19,976 bases of DNA, from contig JADJMD010000003.1 of NCBI GenBank assembly GCA_016709765.1, positions 1 through 19,976 on the forward strand, written 5' to 3'. This stretch comes from Ignavibacteriales bacterium. GTDB lineage: Bacteria > Bacteroidota > Ignavibacteria > Ignavibacteriales > Ignavibacteriaceae. Below are positions 8,974 through 16,434 of this stretch, piece after piece; position 1 is the first letter of the stretch, and each line of letters begins with the position of its first letter. The position numbers were made by a program, and so were the translations under genes. The notes under the pieces are model-generated. The model was given only the letters and a program-made list of their open reading frames with translations. It made no database searches and was not told where the DNA came from.

Positions 8974-9590
8974 ATGAAAAATAAACATCAAGCATTTATA
9001 ATATTTTTAACAAGTTTTATGGTACTTGCAAACGCGAATAAAATAATTCCACAAGAAGTATCATTAAAACCTTATGGTATAAAAGCGGAATTATTGAATA
9101 CAAGTATTCCGGGTCACAAGTAGGAGTGGGCACCATGTACTTTGATGAATATGGTTACAAAAGTGCGATGAAAATGGACACTAAAACGAATGACAAACCA
9201 AACAAAGGCTGGGTAATTTCATTTAAGGAGTATCAATATATGTTCGATCCTGCACAACCTGGTAAAGGATTAAAGATGAAAAATCCAATGATCGAATCTT
9301 TACTGAAAATGGAGAAACAAGATTACGATAGAGTAGCAGAAGATTTGTATTCACAAATAGGAATGAAACGAGCTGGAACAGAAAAATTTTTAGACAAAGA
9401 CTGTATTGTCTTTAAAGGTGATATGGGTAAAGTTCTAACTTGGAACGGAATTCTAATGTTAATGGATATGAATTACAGCGGTGTAAAAACAAAGCAAGAA
9501 GTCACTTCCATAAAAACAAATATTCCGGTTGATGAAAAATATTTTGAGATACCAAAGAACATAAAATTTTCTGAGATGCCTGGATTTTAA
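8974..9590 (+). CDS. Secreted protein of unknown function (frameshifted)
   Basis: ATG 8974 opens a signal-peptide-like N-terminus (MKNKHQAFIIFLTSFMVLAN) and reads to a TAG at 9121-9123. The remainder continues in another frame to TAA 9590. The shift sits at the GG of 9087-9088: one more G gives K-A-G-I-I-E-Y-K-Y-S-G-S-Q-V-G-V-G-T-M-Y, which flows into the second part. The joined protein has about 205 residues. The body alternates short beta-type stretches and charged turns (YFDEYGYKSAMKM, WVISFKEYQYMFD, VDEKYFEIP), like DUF4412/LolA-type periplasmic beta-sheet proteins. I cannot place it in a named family with confidence. It lies 18 bp after the OmpA gene and 31 bp before a lipoprotein gene, so an operon of three envelope proteins is likely. 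Confidence 0.7.
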
Positions 9591-9621
9591 GTTTCGTAAA
9601 TAAAAATAAGGAGTATTAATA

Positions 9622-10172
9622 ATGTCTCCATTAAAATATTTTATTAGAATAATCGTATTTGTTATTGTGCTTTTTACTGGATGTTCAAAAGATGAAACCG
9701 AAACAGGACCAAAAGAATATTTAGATTATGAATACACGGGAACTTTAAGACTGCATTTTACAAATGATTTTCCCTCAATTGATAAAACAGTTTCTGTCAA
9801 TGTCCAAATTAATAAGTACGGCGACATGACTTTTGGAACTGGCTCTGTTTCATATGATGCAGATGAGAATAATGGACAAACAAGGATTAGAAGAAATGGA
9901 ACACTAACACTTAATCCAAATGGCAGTTATTTTTTCGATAATATGAGTGATAAGTTTGATGTTAAAGAAAATACTACAATCAATGAAACAATGACTGTTT
10001 GGTATGGAGATGGCGTTAACTGGACTCAAGCGTTTAGTGAAAACATCAACTCAGTTTGGAATGGTGGTTTAGTCTTTTCTTTAGACGAAGCCGTAATGAC
10101 AGGTCCTATGTTTCTGTAAGTACAGGTTCTGGCTCAGCGGATTGGGAATTAAATTTAGATGTTGTGCCTTAA
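9622..10172 (+). CDS. Lipoprotein of unknown function (frameshift near the end)
   Basis: AAGGAG 9608-9613 precedes ATG 9622. A signal sequence ends in the lipobox L-F-T-G-C (Cys21), followed by S-K-D-E, so the protein is lipid-anchored. The rest is Thr/Asn/Tyr-rich beta-type sequence without a family I recognise. As read, the frame stops at 10119. One extra A at 10095-10096 lets it continue as N-D-R-S-Y-V-S-V-S-T-G-S-G-S-A-D-W-E-L-N and on to TAA 10170-10172, giving about 183 residues. The continued tail repeats the style of the body (alternating hydrophobic residues), so I take it as genuine. The gene ends head-on against the carbonic-anhydrase-like gene, with the two stop codons overlapping at TTAA 10169-10172. 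Confidence 0.7.
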
Positions 10173-10711
10173 GTTTCTTTAATCATATAAAGCAGATTGT
10201 CTTCCAATTTATAATACATTGGGGCAATCTGCGCTTTTGGATAACGCTGTCTTAATCTTAAAGTTTCACTTAAAATAAAATCAATTTCATTATTGATTTC
10301 AAACATCGGTGCATAATTATTAAAATGTTCTTCGGCTTGCTCTTTAGTCCATCCGCCATTTTCTGAAAGCTTTTCTATAAAAAGATCTTTATTTGAAGCA
10401 AGATTTACCATCCCGCAATTACTGTGTGCAATAAGTACAATGTGTTTTACACCGCCCACCGAGATAGCAAATGAAACTTTAAATTCACTATAACGCAAAT
10501 TTGCCCCGCCAGTACGTATTATAAAAGCAAAGTTATCAGGCATATGAAGATGCTTACGATTATCCATACACATTCCAACAAGCAATTGTGCATCTGAATA
10601 ATTTTCAAACTCACGCTGTAGGTTGTGGTATTCAAGCAGCAAACCAATTGGTGTGTCTTTATACTCAGGCAAGATATCGTTTATTGAAGTGATAGGAATT
10701 AATCTGTTCAT
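10169..10711 (-). CDS. Beta-carbonic-anhydrase-like protein
   Basis: 180 residues. The zinc site of beta-class carbonic anhydrases is present: C48-M-D-N-R52 matches C-x-D-x-R, and H96-S-N-C99 matches H-x-x-C. Predicted zinc ligands are Cys48, His96 and Cys99, with Asp50 and Arg52 as the usual dyad. R66-T-G-G-A-N stands where the R-x-(A/G)-(G/A)-N loop is expected, and VGGVKHIVLIAHSNCGMV is the typical core strand and loop. At 180 residues it is on the short side of the family. The expected activity is reversible hydration of CO2 to bicarbonate in the cytoplasm, although some proteins with this motif are not active on CO2. It starts only 8 bp after the permease gene, so the two are almost certainly co-transcribed. 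Confidence 0.85.
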   Translation of the reverse strand: MNRLIPITSINDILPEYKDTPIGLLLEYHNLQREFENYSDAQLLVGMCMDNRKHLHMPDNFAFIIRTGGANLRYSEFKVSFAISVGGVKHIVLIAHSNCGMVNLASNKDLFIEKLSENGGWTKEQAEEHFNNYAPMFEINNEIDFILSETLRLRQRYPKAQIAPMYYKLEDNLLYMIKET

Positions 10712-10719
10712 ATTTACTT

Positions 10720-12143
10720 TTACTTTCTAATAACTAATTCAGCAGCCTCTTTTAGTTTTACTTTTCTATTATTTAAGTAGTAAAAAATTATTGCAGGGAC
10801 AATAAAGCCGACACAACTTAAAACTAATTTTATTTCATATACAAAAATTGATGAAACATTTTCCGTGGGGACAAATGCAAATGCAATTCCAAAGATTGTC
10901 ATTCCACCACCGATAAATCCCGCAGCCAAAGTTACAACTTTGTTTTTAAAGTATGCATTTTCATTACCATAAGTTGCACGGACTTTTATTAATGCCGCAA
11001 ACATATAAACATATGGGATAAGTTGTAGTACAACAGTTGTTTGAAGTAGAAACAAATACATGTCACCAACAGAGGAACCAATTGCTGCAATAACAATTAC
11101 AAAGCTTGATGCAACTCCTTGCACTATTAAAGCAACATGAGGTGTATTATACTTGGGATGCACAGTACCCAGTGATGAAGGAAGATATTTATCTATTCCG
11201 ATCACATATGGTATTCTTGCAGCACCCGAAAGCCAGGCAGAAGTATTCCCTGCGGCATTCATTATCATAAGTATTGCCATTGGAAAAACAATCCAGCCAA
11301 AACCAATTGCGCTTGCGGCATGCTCAATGCCTTGCAAAATCCCCTCTATAATTCCAATCTCTTTATAAGGTATTGCAATAAGTAGTGAAGATGTAACAAC
11401 AAGAAACAATAACACTGTAGATGCTCCAGCAATCATCACAGCTCGTTGAATGTTTTTTTCTGGTTTCTTAATTTCATCAGAAATAACAGACCCAAGTTCC
11501 AATCCAACATAGTTTAAACATACAATACTGAGTAAAGCAAGAAATTGCCAATTACCTAACGAGGGAATGATTGCAGAGATTGAAATATCATTTGATGCCC
11601 CGCGAGTAAAAGCAGTAATAATTCCAATAACCAGTATTGTAATTGCCGTGATAAAAGTGCCGGAAGCACCAAGGTTTTGAATCCATTTTCCAACGCCAAA
11701 TCCACGAATGTTTAGATATGTTATAACCCACAATAAGGCCAGAGAAACACTCATCATAAAGAATGGGTTTGTTGCAAAAGAGGCAGTTTTACTTCCTCCA
11801 ATGTAAAGAATAAATCCTATGATATAAAAAAGGAGAGTTGGCACATAAAAAATATTATTAACCCAATAAGCCCATCCGGAAACAAAACCGTGAAAATCCC
11901 CCATGCTTTTTTATTCCATACATAAATTCCACCTTCTTGCGGTGCTCTTTTTGAAAATTCTAGAACAGCAATTGCTTGGGGAATAAAGAAAAGAAAAAAT
12001 CCTGCAACCCATAACACTAATGCAACCGGACCAGCATTTGCAACAACCGGAACACTATTTAAATTCACTAAAGCTGCGATTAAAAAGAAGGAGAGATCAG
12101 ATAAACCAAGTATGCGTTTAAGCTGGGGAGTTTGTTTGTTCAA
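10720..12143 (-). CDS. APC-superfamily amino-acid permease (frameshifted)
   Basis: Two frames join to about 474 residues with roughly twelve hydrophobic helices, the normal size for the family. The N-terminus carries the APC signature region: LGLSDLSFFLIAALV, the VPVVANAGP loop, and PQEGGIYVW at the end of helix 2. This is most like GadC/YjeM-type or general amino-acid transporters; the substrate cannot be called. The break is at a run of five C (11898-11902, G on the coding strand): a sixth restores N-K-K-A-W-G-D-F-H-G-F-V-S-G-W-A. The start is TTG 12141-12143, because an in-frame TAA lies just upstream and no early ATG exists; GGAG sits about 12 bp before it. A two-component pair lies upstream on the same strand (90 bp gap) and a carbonic-anhydrase-like gene follows at 8 bp. 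Confidence 0.85.
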
Positions 12144-12233
12144 TTCCTGTGTTATTCTCCTGAATTTTTTTTGTAAATATTATTTATTCAGTGTTTAATA
12201 ACAATAGGGAGGAAAAAAATATTTTATTAGAAG

Positions 12234-12945
12234 TTAAGCTTGAAACATATATCCGGCGCTTCTAACACTTATAATGTATTTTGGATTTGACGGATCATCC
12301 TCAAAATGTTTCCTTAGTCGTGCAATAAAATTATCAACCGTTCTCGTTTCAATTTCCGGGTTCATATTCCAAACATTCTCAAGTAATTCTTTGCGCGTTA
12401 CAACTTTGTTTTTATTTTCAATTAAGTATTTTATAATCATGGCTTCGTAAGATGTAAGTTGGAATTCTTTTTTTATTCTTCAGGCATTTTAAATTTTCAA
12501 AATTGATTTCGATGTTAGCAAATTTGTAGAGTGGGTTGTCTATAACAACTTTTTGGTACCATTTCTTTCGTTTTAGCATACCTTTTATTCTAAGCAGCAA
12601 TTCTTTAAGATGGAACGGTTTCGTAAGATAATCATCGGCTCCAAGTTCTAGTCCCTTTACACGGTCTTCAATCTGAGTACGGGCAGTTAGCATAAGTATT
12701 GGCATTTGCGGATGTTTGACTCGAATATGCTTTGCAATTTCAAATCCATTGAAGTAAGGAAGCATTATATCCAACACTATCAAATCAAACTCATTTTCAT
12801 CAAAGAATTTTATTGCTTCTCTACCGTCCCTTGCTAAAGTAACGGAGTATCCTTCGGCAGTAAGATTATACTCCAATCCAAGCGCAAGATTTTCTTCATC
12901 CTCAACTAAAAGAATCTTTAATTTTTCCAATTGTTCTTCACTCAT
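12234..12945 (-). CDS. OmpR/PhoB-family response regulator (frameshifted)
   Basis: The joined product has about 236 residues, the normal length. The receiver domain (1-120) carries the acidic pair in LLVEDEE, phospho-acceptor Asp59 in VLDIMLP, Thr87 in MLTART and Lys109 in LTKPF. The C-terminal winged helix reads RKELLENVW, RTVDNFIARLRKHFEDDP and the wing ISVRSAGYMF. The two halves are separated by a run of seven T at 12468-12474 (A on the coding strand). Six would give N-K-K-E-F-Q-L-T-S-Y-E-A-M-I-I-K-Y-L, the standard linker into the DNA-binding domain, so this is a one-base gain (or a two-base loss). It overlaps the kinase gene by 8 bp. As read, the regulator would end before its DNA-binding domain. 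Its target is unknown; the permease and carbonic-anhydrase-like genes just downstream are obvious candidates. Confidence 0.9.
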
Positions 12946-13932
12946 TCTTAAAATCCTTTTTATTTTCTTTCGCCGATTTTTTCTTATCGATATAGATTGG
13001 CAAATCTATTTTAAACTTTGAACCTTTACCTTTTCCTTCGCTGAACGCAAAAATTTTTCCTTTGTGATTTTTTATTATTTCTCTAACAACGAAAAGACCA
13101 AGACCGGTGCCTTTTACATTAGGTATGTCCTTATCATAAATTCGATGAAACTTCTGAAAGATTTTTTTTATTTCCTCACCCGGAATTCCGATTCCGTTGT
13201 CTGAAAATTCTATTTCTGCCCATTTAGTGTTGCGTTTAAATTTTATATTGATCTCTAATGGATTAGTACTATATTTTATAGAATTATCAACAAGATTATC
13301 AAACACTGTTTTTATCGAATTTCTATCTAATAAAATGTCGCAACCTGCATCACCACTAAATTTTATTGAACTTTCTTCTAACTGAAATTGTGCTGCTGAT
13401 TCTAAAATAATTTTTTTAATTATTTCATCAGCTTTATAAACCTCAAAATCCCTATAATTTTTTTCTTGTCCATTGATGCAATTTCCAAAATGGAGTTAAC
13501 AAGATTTTTCAATCTTTCAGCATCTCGCATCATCAAACCATAAAACTCTTTTCTTTTTTCTTCGGGAACCTCGCGTGAGTTTAGTGTTTCTAGGTAAAGT
13601 TGAATTGATGATAACGGAGATTTAAGTTCATGTGTAACATTTGCTATAAAATTATCATAAAGAGCATTTAATTTTATTTGAATATTTAGATGACGAAAAA
13701 TTAACACGAGGCTAACAGATAATCCGGTAAGAAGAACAATTCCGCCAACAAATGGAAAAACACTTGGGGCATCATACACAATTTGCGGAGAAATATTCTC
13801 GCCAACTTGCTCAAATATTAAGTTGTTCTTTACATACCAGTAAATCCAAAGCAATAACACAGCAAGCCAAACTAGCTGTGCCAGAATAAAGATTACAAGA
13901 TTATAAGCAAATGAGTGTCTTCTGCGTAACAT
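12938..13932 (-). CDS. Sensor histidine kinase (frameshifted)
   Basis: The joined product has about 331 residues. Two membrane helices (about 10-33 and 59-80) bracket a short 25-residue extracytoplasmic loop, so there is little room for a ligand domain; sensing may be within the membrane or through a partner. The HisKA domain has phospho-acceptor His101 in NVTHELKSPLSSIQ. The ATPase domain has the N-box DNLVDNSIKYS, G1 DNGIGIP and G2 GTGLGLFVV. No HAMP domain is evident. The frame breaks at seven T (13458-13464). One more restores K-K-N-Y-R-D-F-E-V-Y-K-A-D-E-I-I, and that frame stays open through the missing 40 residues into the ATPase domain. It is paired with the response regulator through an 8-bp overlap. 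The gene is divergent from the sigma-factor gene across 280 bp. Confidence 0.88.
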
Positions 13933-13950
13933 AAGTTTTAGATAATTAAG

Positions 13951-14021
13951 TTATTCCGAACTCGTTTCGGAAGCTCTGTTATAAACTGGTTGTGGAAAGC
14001 TGAAACAAGTTCAGCTTGACC
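13951..14021. repeat. REP/BIME-like pair of inverted hairpin units
   Basis: Two hairpins face each other. One is TTCCGAA-ctcgt-TTCGGAA (13954-13972); the other is AGCTGAA-acaag-TTCAGCT (13998-14016). Reverse-complementing the second gives the same plan as the first (x-GAACT-x-GTTTC-x), so they are diverged copies in inverted order with outer ends resembling GTCAT/ATGAC. Such paired units are dispersed, non-coding repeats in many genomes. A further small palindrome, TGAAC-t-GTTCA, is at 14030-14040. The rest of 13933-14212 is AT-rich, carries no gene, and must hold the divergent promoters of the kinase and sigma-factor genes, none of which I can place firmly. Confidence 0.6.
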
Positions 14022-14212
14022 ATTTAAAATGAACTGTTCAAATATCATTTATAATACTGCCAACATCAAATCTAATAAGATATATATACTAATTTTTATA
14101 GTTGAAATAATTAATATATTCTTTCGTTTGAGTTAGTATTTTATTTATATCTTTTGATTCTTAATATCTTGATATAGATTTAAACTATCTAAAAATAAAC
14201 ATAAAAAGAATT

Positions 14213-14785
14213 TTGGATATTTCTCACAAATTAAATCCTCACGACTGGGTAGGAAAATTCAGCGATGAGCTGTTCGGTTATGCTTATATTCGTTGTAACG
14301 ATGAAGAAACTGCTCGTGATCTAATTCAGGATACATTCCTTTCTGCATTAAAAAATTTAGAATCATTTAAAGGCGAAATTTCTGAAAAGAACTGGCTTTA
14401 CTTGATTTTAAAAAATAAAATTATAGATCATTACAGAAAAAAATCTAAAACTCCTCTTACAAGAATTGAAGAAGAATCAGAGCTTGATGAATTTTTTAAC
14501 GATGCAGGTCATTGGAAAAAAGAAGCTTTACCCTCACAATTCAACAGTACAGTTGAAAACAGTAATTATTCCTTTGAATTTTATGAAATATTAGAAAAGT
14601 GTAAAAGGAAATTGAACGAAATTCAATTGAACTTATTTGCAATGAAATTTTTAGATGAAATGGAGTCAGATGAGATTTGTAAGGAAATGGAAATAACTTC
14701 GTCTAACTATTGGGTGCTTATCCACAGAATTAAGTTAAAGATAAGAAAGTGCATTGAAAAATTATTTTATGGAAAAGAACAGTAA
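14213..14785 (+). CDS. ECF-type RNA polymerase sigma factor
   Basis: About 190 residues, the usual ECF size. Region 2 reads KFSDELFGYAYIR, then DLIQDTFLSALKNLESF, then the WLYLILKNKIIDHYRKKSK end that contacts the -10 element. Region 4 near the C-terminus has the helix-turn-helix SDEICKEMEITSSNYWVLIH followed by basic residues, for -35 recognition. A 50-residue acidic linker separates them. The start is uncertain: TTG 14213 is the only credible nearby start, there is no clear ribosome site, and the frame is open further upstream. It overlaps the zinc-finger protein downstream, the standard sigma/anti-sigma layout. The neighbourhood strongly suggests it drives the copper-peptide (MNIO) genes that follow, as ECF factors do for bufferin/gig-type operons. 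Confidence 0.9.
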   Translation: MDISHKLNPHDWVGKFSDELFGYAYIRCNDEETARDLIQDTFLSALKNLESFKGEISEKNWLYLILKNKIIDHYRKKSKTPLTRIEEESELDEFFNDAGHWKKEALPSQFNSTVENSNYSFEFYEILEKCKRKLNEIQLNLFAMKFLDEMESDEICKEMEITSSNYWVLIHRIKLKIRKCIEKLFYGKEQ

Positions 14786-15035
14786 CAAAAAATTTATGAT
14801 AACTTGCAAAGAAGCAACAATGATTTCTGTTAAGAAAGCAGACATTAGTGTTCCTTTAAAGGATAGGTTGCGTTTATTTATGCATTTATTGATTTGCCAA
14901 TATTGCCGTTTGTTTGAAAAACAAAACAAAATCATAGATAAGCTTCTTAAAAATTGGAAAACAAGCAAAAAACTATCAAAATCTGATAAAAACAAGCTGC
15001 AATCAGAAATCGAAAAAGGATTAAATATAATTTAA
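14769..15035 (+). CDS. Small zinc-finger (zf-HC2/ZAS-like) anti-sigma factor
   Basis: 88 residues from ATG 14769, which overlaps the last 17 bp of the sigma gene. A TTG at 14754 is in frame but less likely. The protein has MITCKEATMISVKKAD at the front, then H39-L-L-I-C43-Q-Y-C46-R, the His-x3-Cys-x2-Cys signature of zinc-containing anti-sigma factors, with Cys13 as a possible fourth ligand. The layout C-K-E-A-T ... L-x-x-R-L-R-L-x-x-H-L matches the short soluble zf-HC2 proteins found beside MNIO gene sets. There is no membrane helix, so it should act in the cytoplasm and could sense metal or redox state directly through its zinc site. The Lys-rich C-terminal 35 residues are predicted helical. 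Anti-sigma function is inferred from motif and overlap. Confidence 0.8.
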   Translation: MEKNSNKKFMITCKEATMISVKKADISVPLKDRLRLFMHLLICQYCRLFEKQNKIIDKLLKNWKTSKKLSKSDKNKLQSEIEKGLNII

Positions 15036-15051
15036 AATTATTTTTTCTCCC

Positions 15052-15077
15052 TGTAAGGAATCCAAACTCCCTTCGTC
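15052..15077 (+). promoter_or_regulatory. Possible ECF-dependent promoter of the precursor gene
   Basis: TGTAAGG at 15052-15058, 15 bp, then CGTC at 15074-15077, about 50 bp before ATG 15126. The plan (GTAA-containing -35, CG-containing -10) resembles promoters of ECF factors that control MNIO operons, where a GTAACC-N16-CGAA type has been described. No second copy was found ahead of the sigma gene, so support is thin. Confidence 0.25.
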
Positions 15078-15125
15078 TTTACCACTGAACTAACAAATTA
15101 ACTTTAACAAATCGAAAGGTTTACT

Positions 15126-15536
15126 ATGACAAACAAAAGCTTAAAAAGCATTCTCTTCACTGGAACAATCGTTGCAGGTTCACTGCTAAGCACAAGCACA
15201 GCTTCGGCAAATCCATTCAGTTTTACAGATCTTGGCTCAGGCTCACAACTAAGAACAGCATTGCTGGATAATCTTATATCTCAAAAGTACAATTTGGATT
15301 TGTCTTGTGGTGAAAAAACAAAAGACAATTCCAAGAGTGATAGTAAGACAAAAGATGCAAAATGCGGAGAAGGTAAATGCGGCGGTGATGGAAAATGTGG
15401 AGATAAAAGTGATACCACAAAAATGCATATGAAAGACATGAAAAAAATGGATAGTAAAACAAAAGATGCAAAATGTGGAGAAGGCAAGTGCGGAGATAGC
15501 AAATCAACTGAAAAGAAAACCACAGATAAAAAATAA
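15126..15536 (+). CDS. hvfA: HvfA/bufferin-type Cys-rich metallopeptide precursor with EGKCG motifs
   Basis: 136 residues; AAAGG 15115-15119 supports ATG 15126. A Sec signal peptide (residues 1 to about 28, core FTGTIVAGSLL, ends TASA) is followed by NPFSFTDLGSGSQL, the leader type found in this family. The core has six Cys (61, 80, 85, 91, 117, 122). EGKCG occurs at 82-86 and 119-123 and a variant GDGKCG at 87-92. Residues 72-86 and 109-123 are an identical 15-residue repeat. Between them lies a Met/His stretch, KMHMKDMKKM (99-108), that could also bind a soft metal. In described HvfA/bufferin peptides an MNIO enzyme converts EGKCG cysteines into oxidised heterocycles that bind copper; the same is expected here. 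It is directly followed by the MNIO and DUF2063 genes. Confidence in the class is high; the metal and exact chemistry are inferred. Confidence 0.9.
   Translation: MTNKSLKSILFTGTIVAGSLLSTSTASANPFSFTDLGSGSQLRTALLDNLISQKYNLDLSCGEKTKDNSKSDSKTKDAKCGEGKCGGDGKCGDKSDTTKMHMKDMKKMDSKTKDAKCGEGKCGDSKSTEKKTTDKK
15339..15494 (+). repeat. Internal direct duplication in the precursor gene
   Basis: Bases 15339-15383 and 15450-15494 encode the same 15 residues (D-S-K-T-K-D-A-K-C-G-E-G-K-C-G) and differ only at a few synonymous third positions (AAG/AAA, TGC/TGT, GGT/GGC, AAA/AAG). The protein sequence is thus conserved while silent sites drift, which points to selection on the modified motif. Confidence 0.85.
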
Positions 15537-15553
15537 CTAGCTGCTAATGATTA

Positions 15554-15580
15554 AGCTGTCCTTTTTTGCAAAGGACAGCT
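15554..15580 (+). promoter_or_regulatory. Strong hairpin between precursor and modifying-enzyme genes
   Basis: A perfect 11-bp stem, AGCTGTCCTTT / AAAGGACAGCT, with loop TTTGC, sits 18 bp after the precursor stop and 22 bp before the MNIO start. No T-run follows the stem, so it is not a standard terminator. It fits a partial terminator, or an mRNA end that protects the precursor message and lowers expression of the enzymes. Confidence 0.7.
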
Positions 15581-15601
15581 ATTAATAAAAAGGAATATTA
15601 G

Positions 15602-16434
15602 ATGAAACAGTTCGTGGGTATTGGATACCGAAAAGATTTTGGCGAAGAATTTCTTGCCTCTGAAGTTCTGCAGCCATCGTTTATTGAGTTTGCGCCTGAA
15701 AACTGGATGAACATTGGCGGTTATTGGAAAAAGATTTTAAAGAAATTAACTAATAAATATCCAATCACAGCGCACGGTCTTTCACTTTCAATCGGAAGTC
15801 CGGAAGAATTAGATTGGAATTTTCTAAAAGAAATAAAACAATTTTTGCAAGATTATAATATTAATGTTTACTCAGAACATTTAAGTTATTCAAAATGCAA
15901 TAATGCACATTTATATGATCTTCTTCCTATCCCATTTAGGCACGACTCGGTTAAACATATTGTTGAAAGAATAAAACAAGTCCAGGATTTTCTGGAAAGA
16001 AAAATCACAATGGAAATTGTTTCTTATTATACTCCTGTTGCTGCAGAGATGAGCGAACTTGAATTTATAAACTCAATACTTGCAGAATCTGATTGTAATC
16101 TCTTGCTTGATGTTAATAACATTTATGTTAATGCATTCAATCATAAATATGATGCCGTTAATTTTATAGATAATCTTCCACTTGATAAAGTTTCTTACAT
16201 CCATATGGCGGGACATGAAAAGTTGCTGAAGACTTGATAATTGATACTCACGGTCAGCCAATTATTGATCCAGTTTATAGCTTATTTGAATACACGGTTA
16301 ATAAACTTGAAAAACCAGTTCCTGTTTTATTAGAAAGAGATTTTAACATTCCTGAATTTGATGAGCTGGCATTTGAAATGAATGAGTTAGAAAGAATTTG
16401 TAAACAAGCCTGGAGCATTGAATATGCAGCTTAG
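15602..16434 (+). CDS. hvfB: DUF692 multinuclear non-heme iron oxidase (MNIO), HvfB/BufB-like (frameshifted)
   Basis: Joined length about 277 residues, normal for the family, from ATG 15602 after AAAGGA. It is a TIM-barrel enzyme with the metal ligands in order: His58 (TAHGLSLSIG), His93 (YSEHLS), Glu138 (TMEIVSYY), Asp170 and Asn172/173 (LLDVNNIYVNA), His181, His201 and His205 (YIHMAGH), then the Asp and His of IDTHGQPI. In MbnB and related enzymes these bind two or three irons that oxidise Cys in a peptide. The frame breaks at the four-A run 16218-16221: one more gives G-H-E-K-V-A-E-D-L-I-I-D-T-H. As read, the enzyme would lose the last Asp/His ligands. Many relatives have Glu-Asn where this one has Glu138-Ile. 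The expected substrate is the EGKCG peptide just upstream. Confidence 0.92.

Noticed and set aside
12938..13932. Programmed ribosomal frameshift at the A/T runs of the kinase, regulator or MNIO genes
   Set aside because: The runs are not in a consistent slippery-site context, the needed shift differs in direction between genes, and unrelated neighbours show the same kind of break; sequencing error explains all of them at once.
14127..14156. Bacteroidota-type promoter (TTTG, then TATCTTTTG) ahead of the sigma gene
   Set aside because: The -7 box has one base too many and the 17-bp spacer is short; AT-rich DNA gives such matches easily.
15274..15523. Antisense open frames across the precursor gene
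   Set aside because: They exist only because the Lys/Gly/Cys-rich repeat lacks stops on the other strand; there is no ribosome site or family resemblance.
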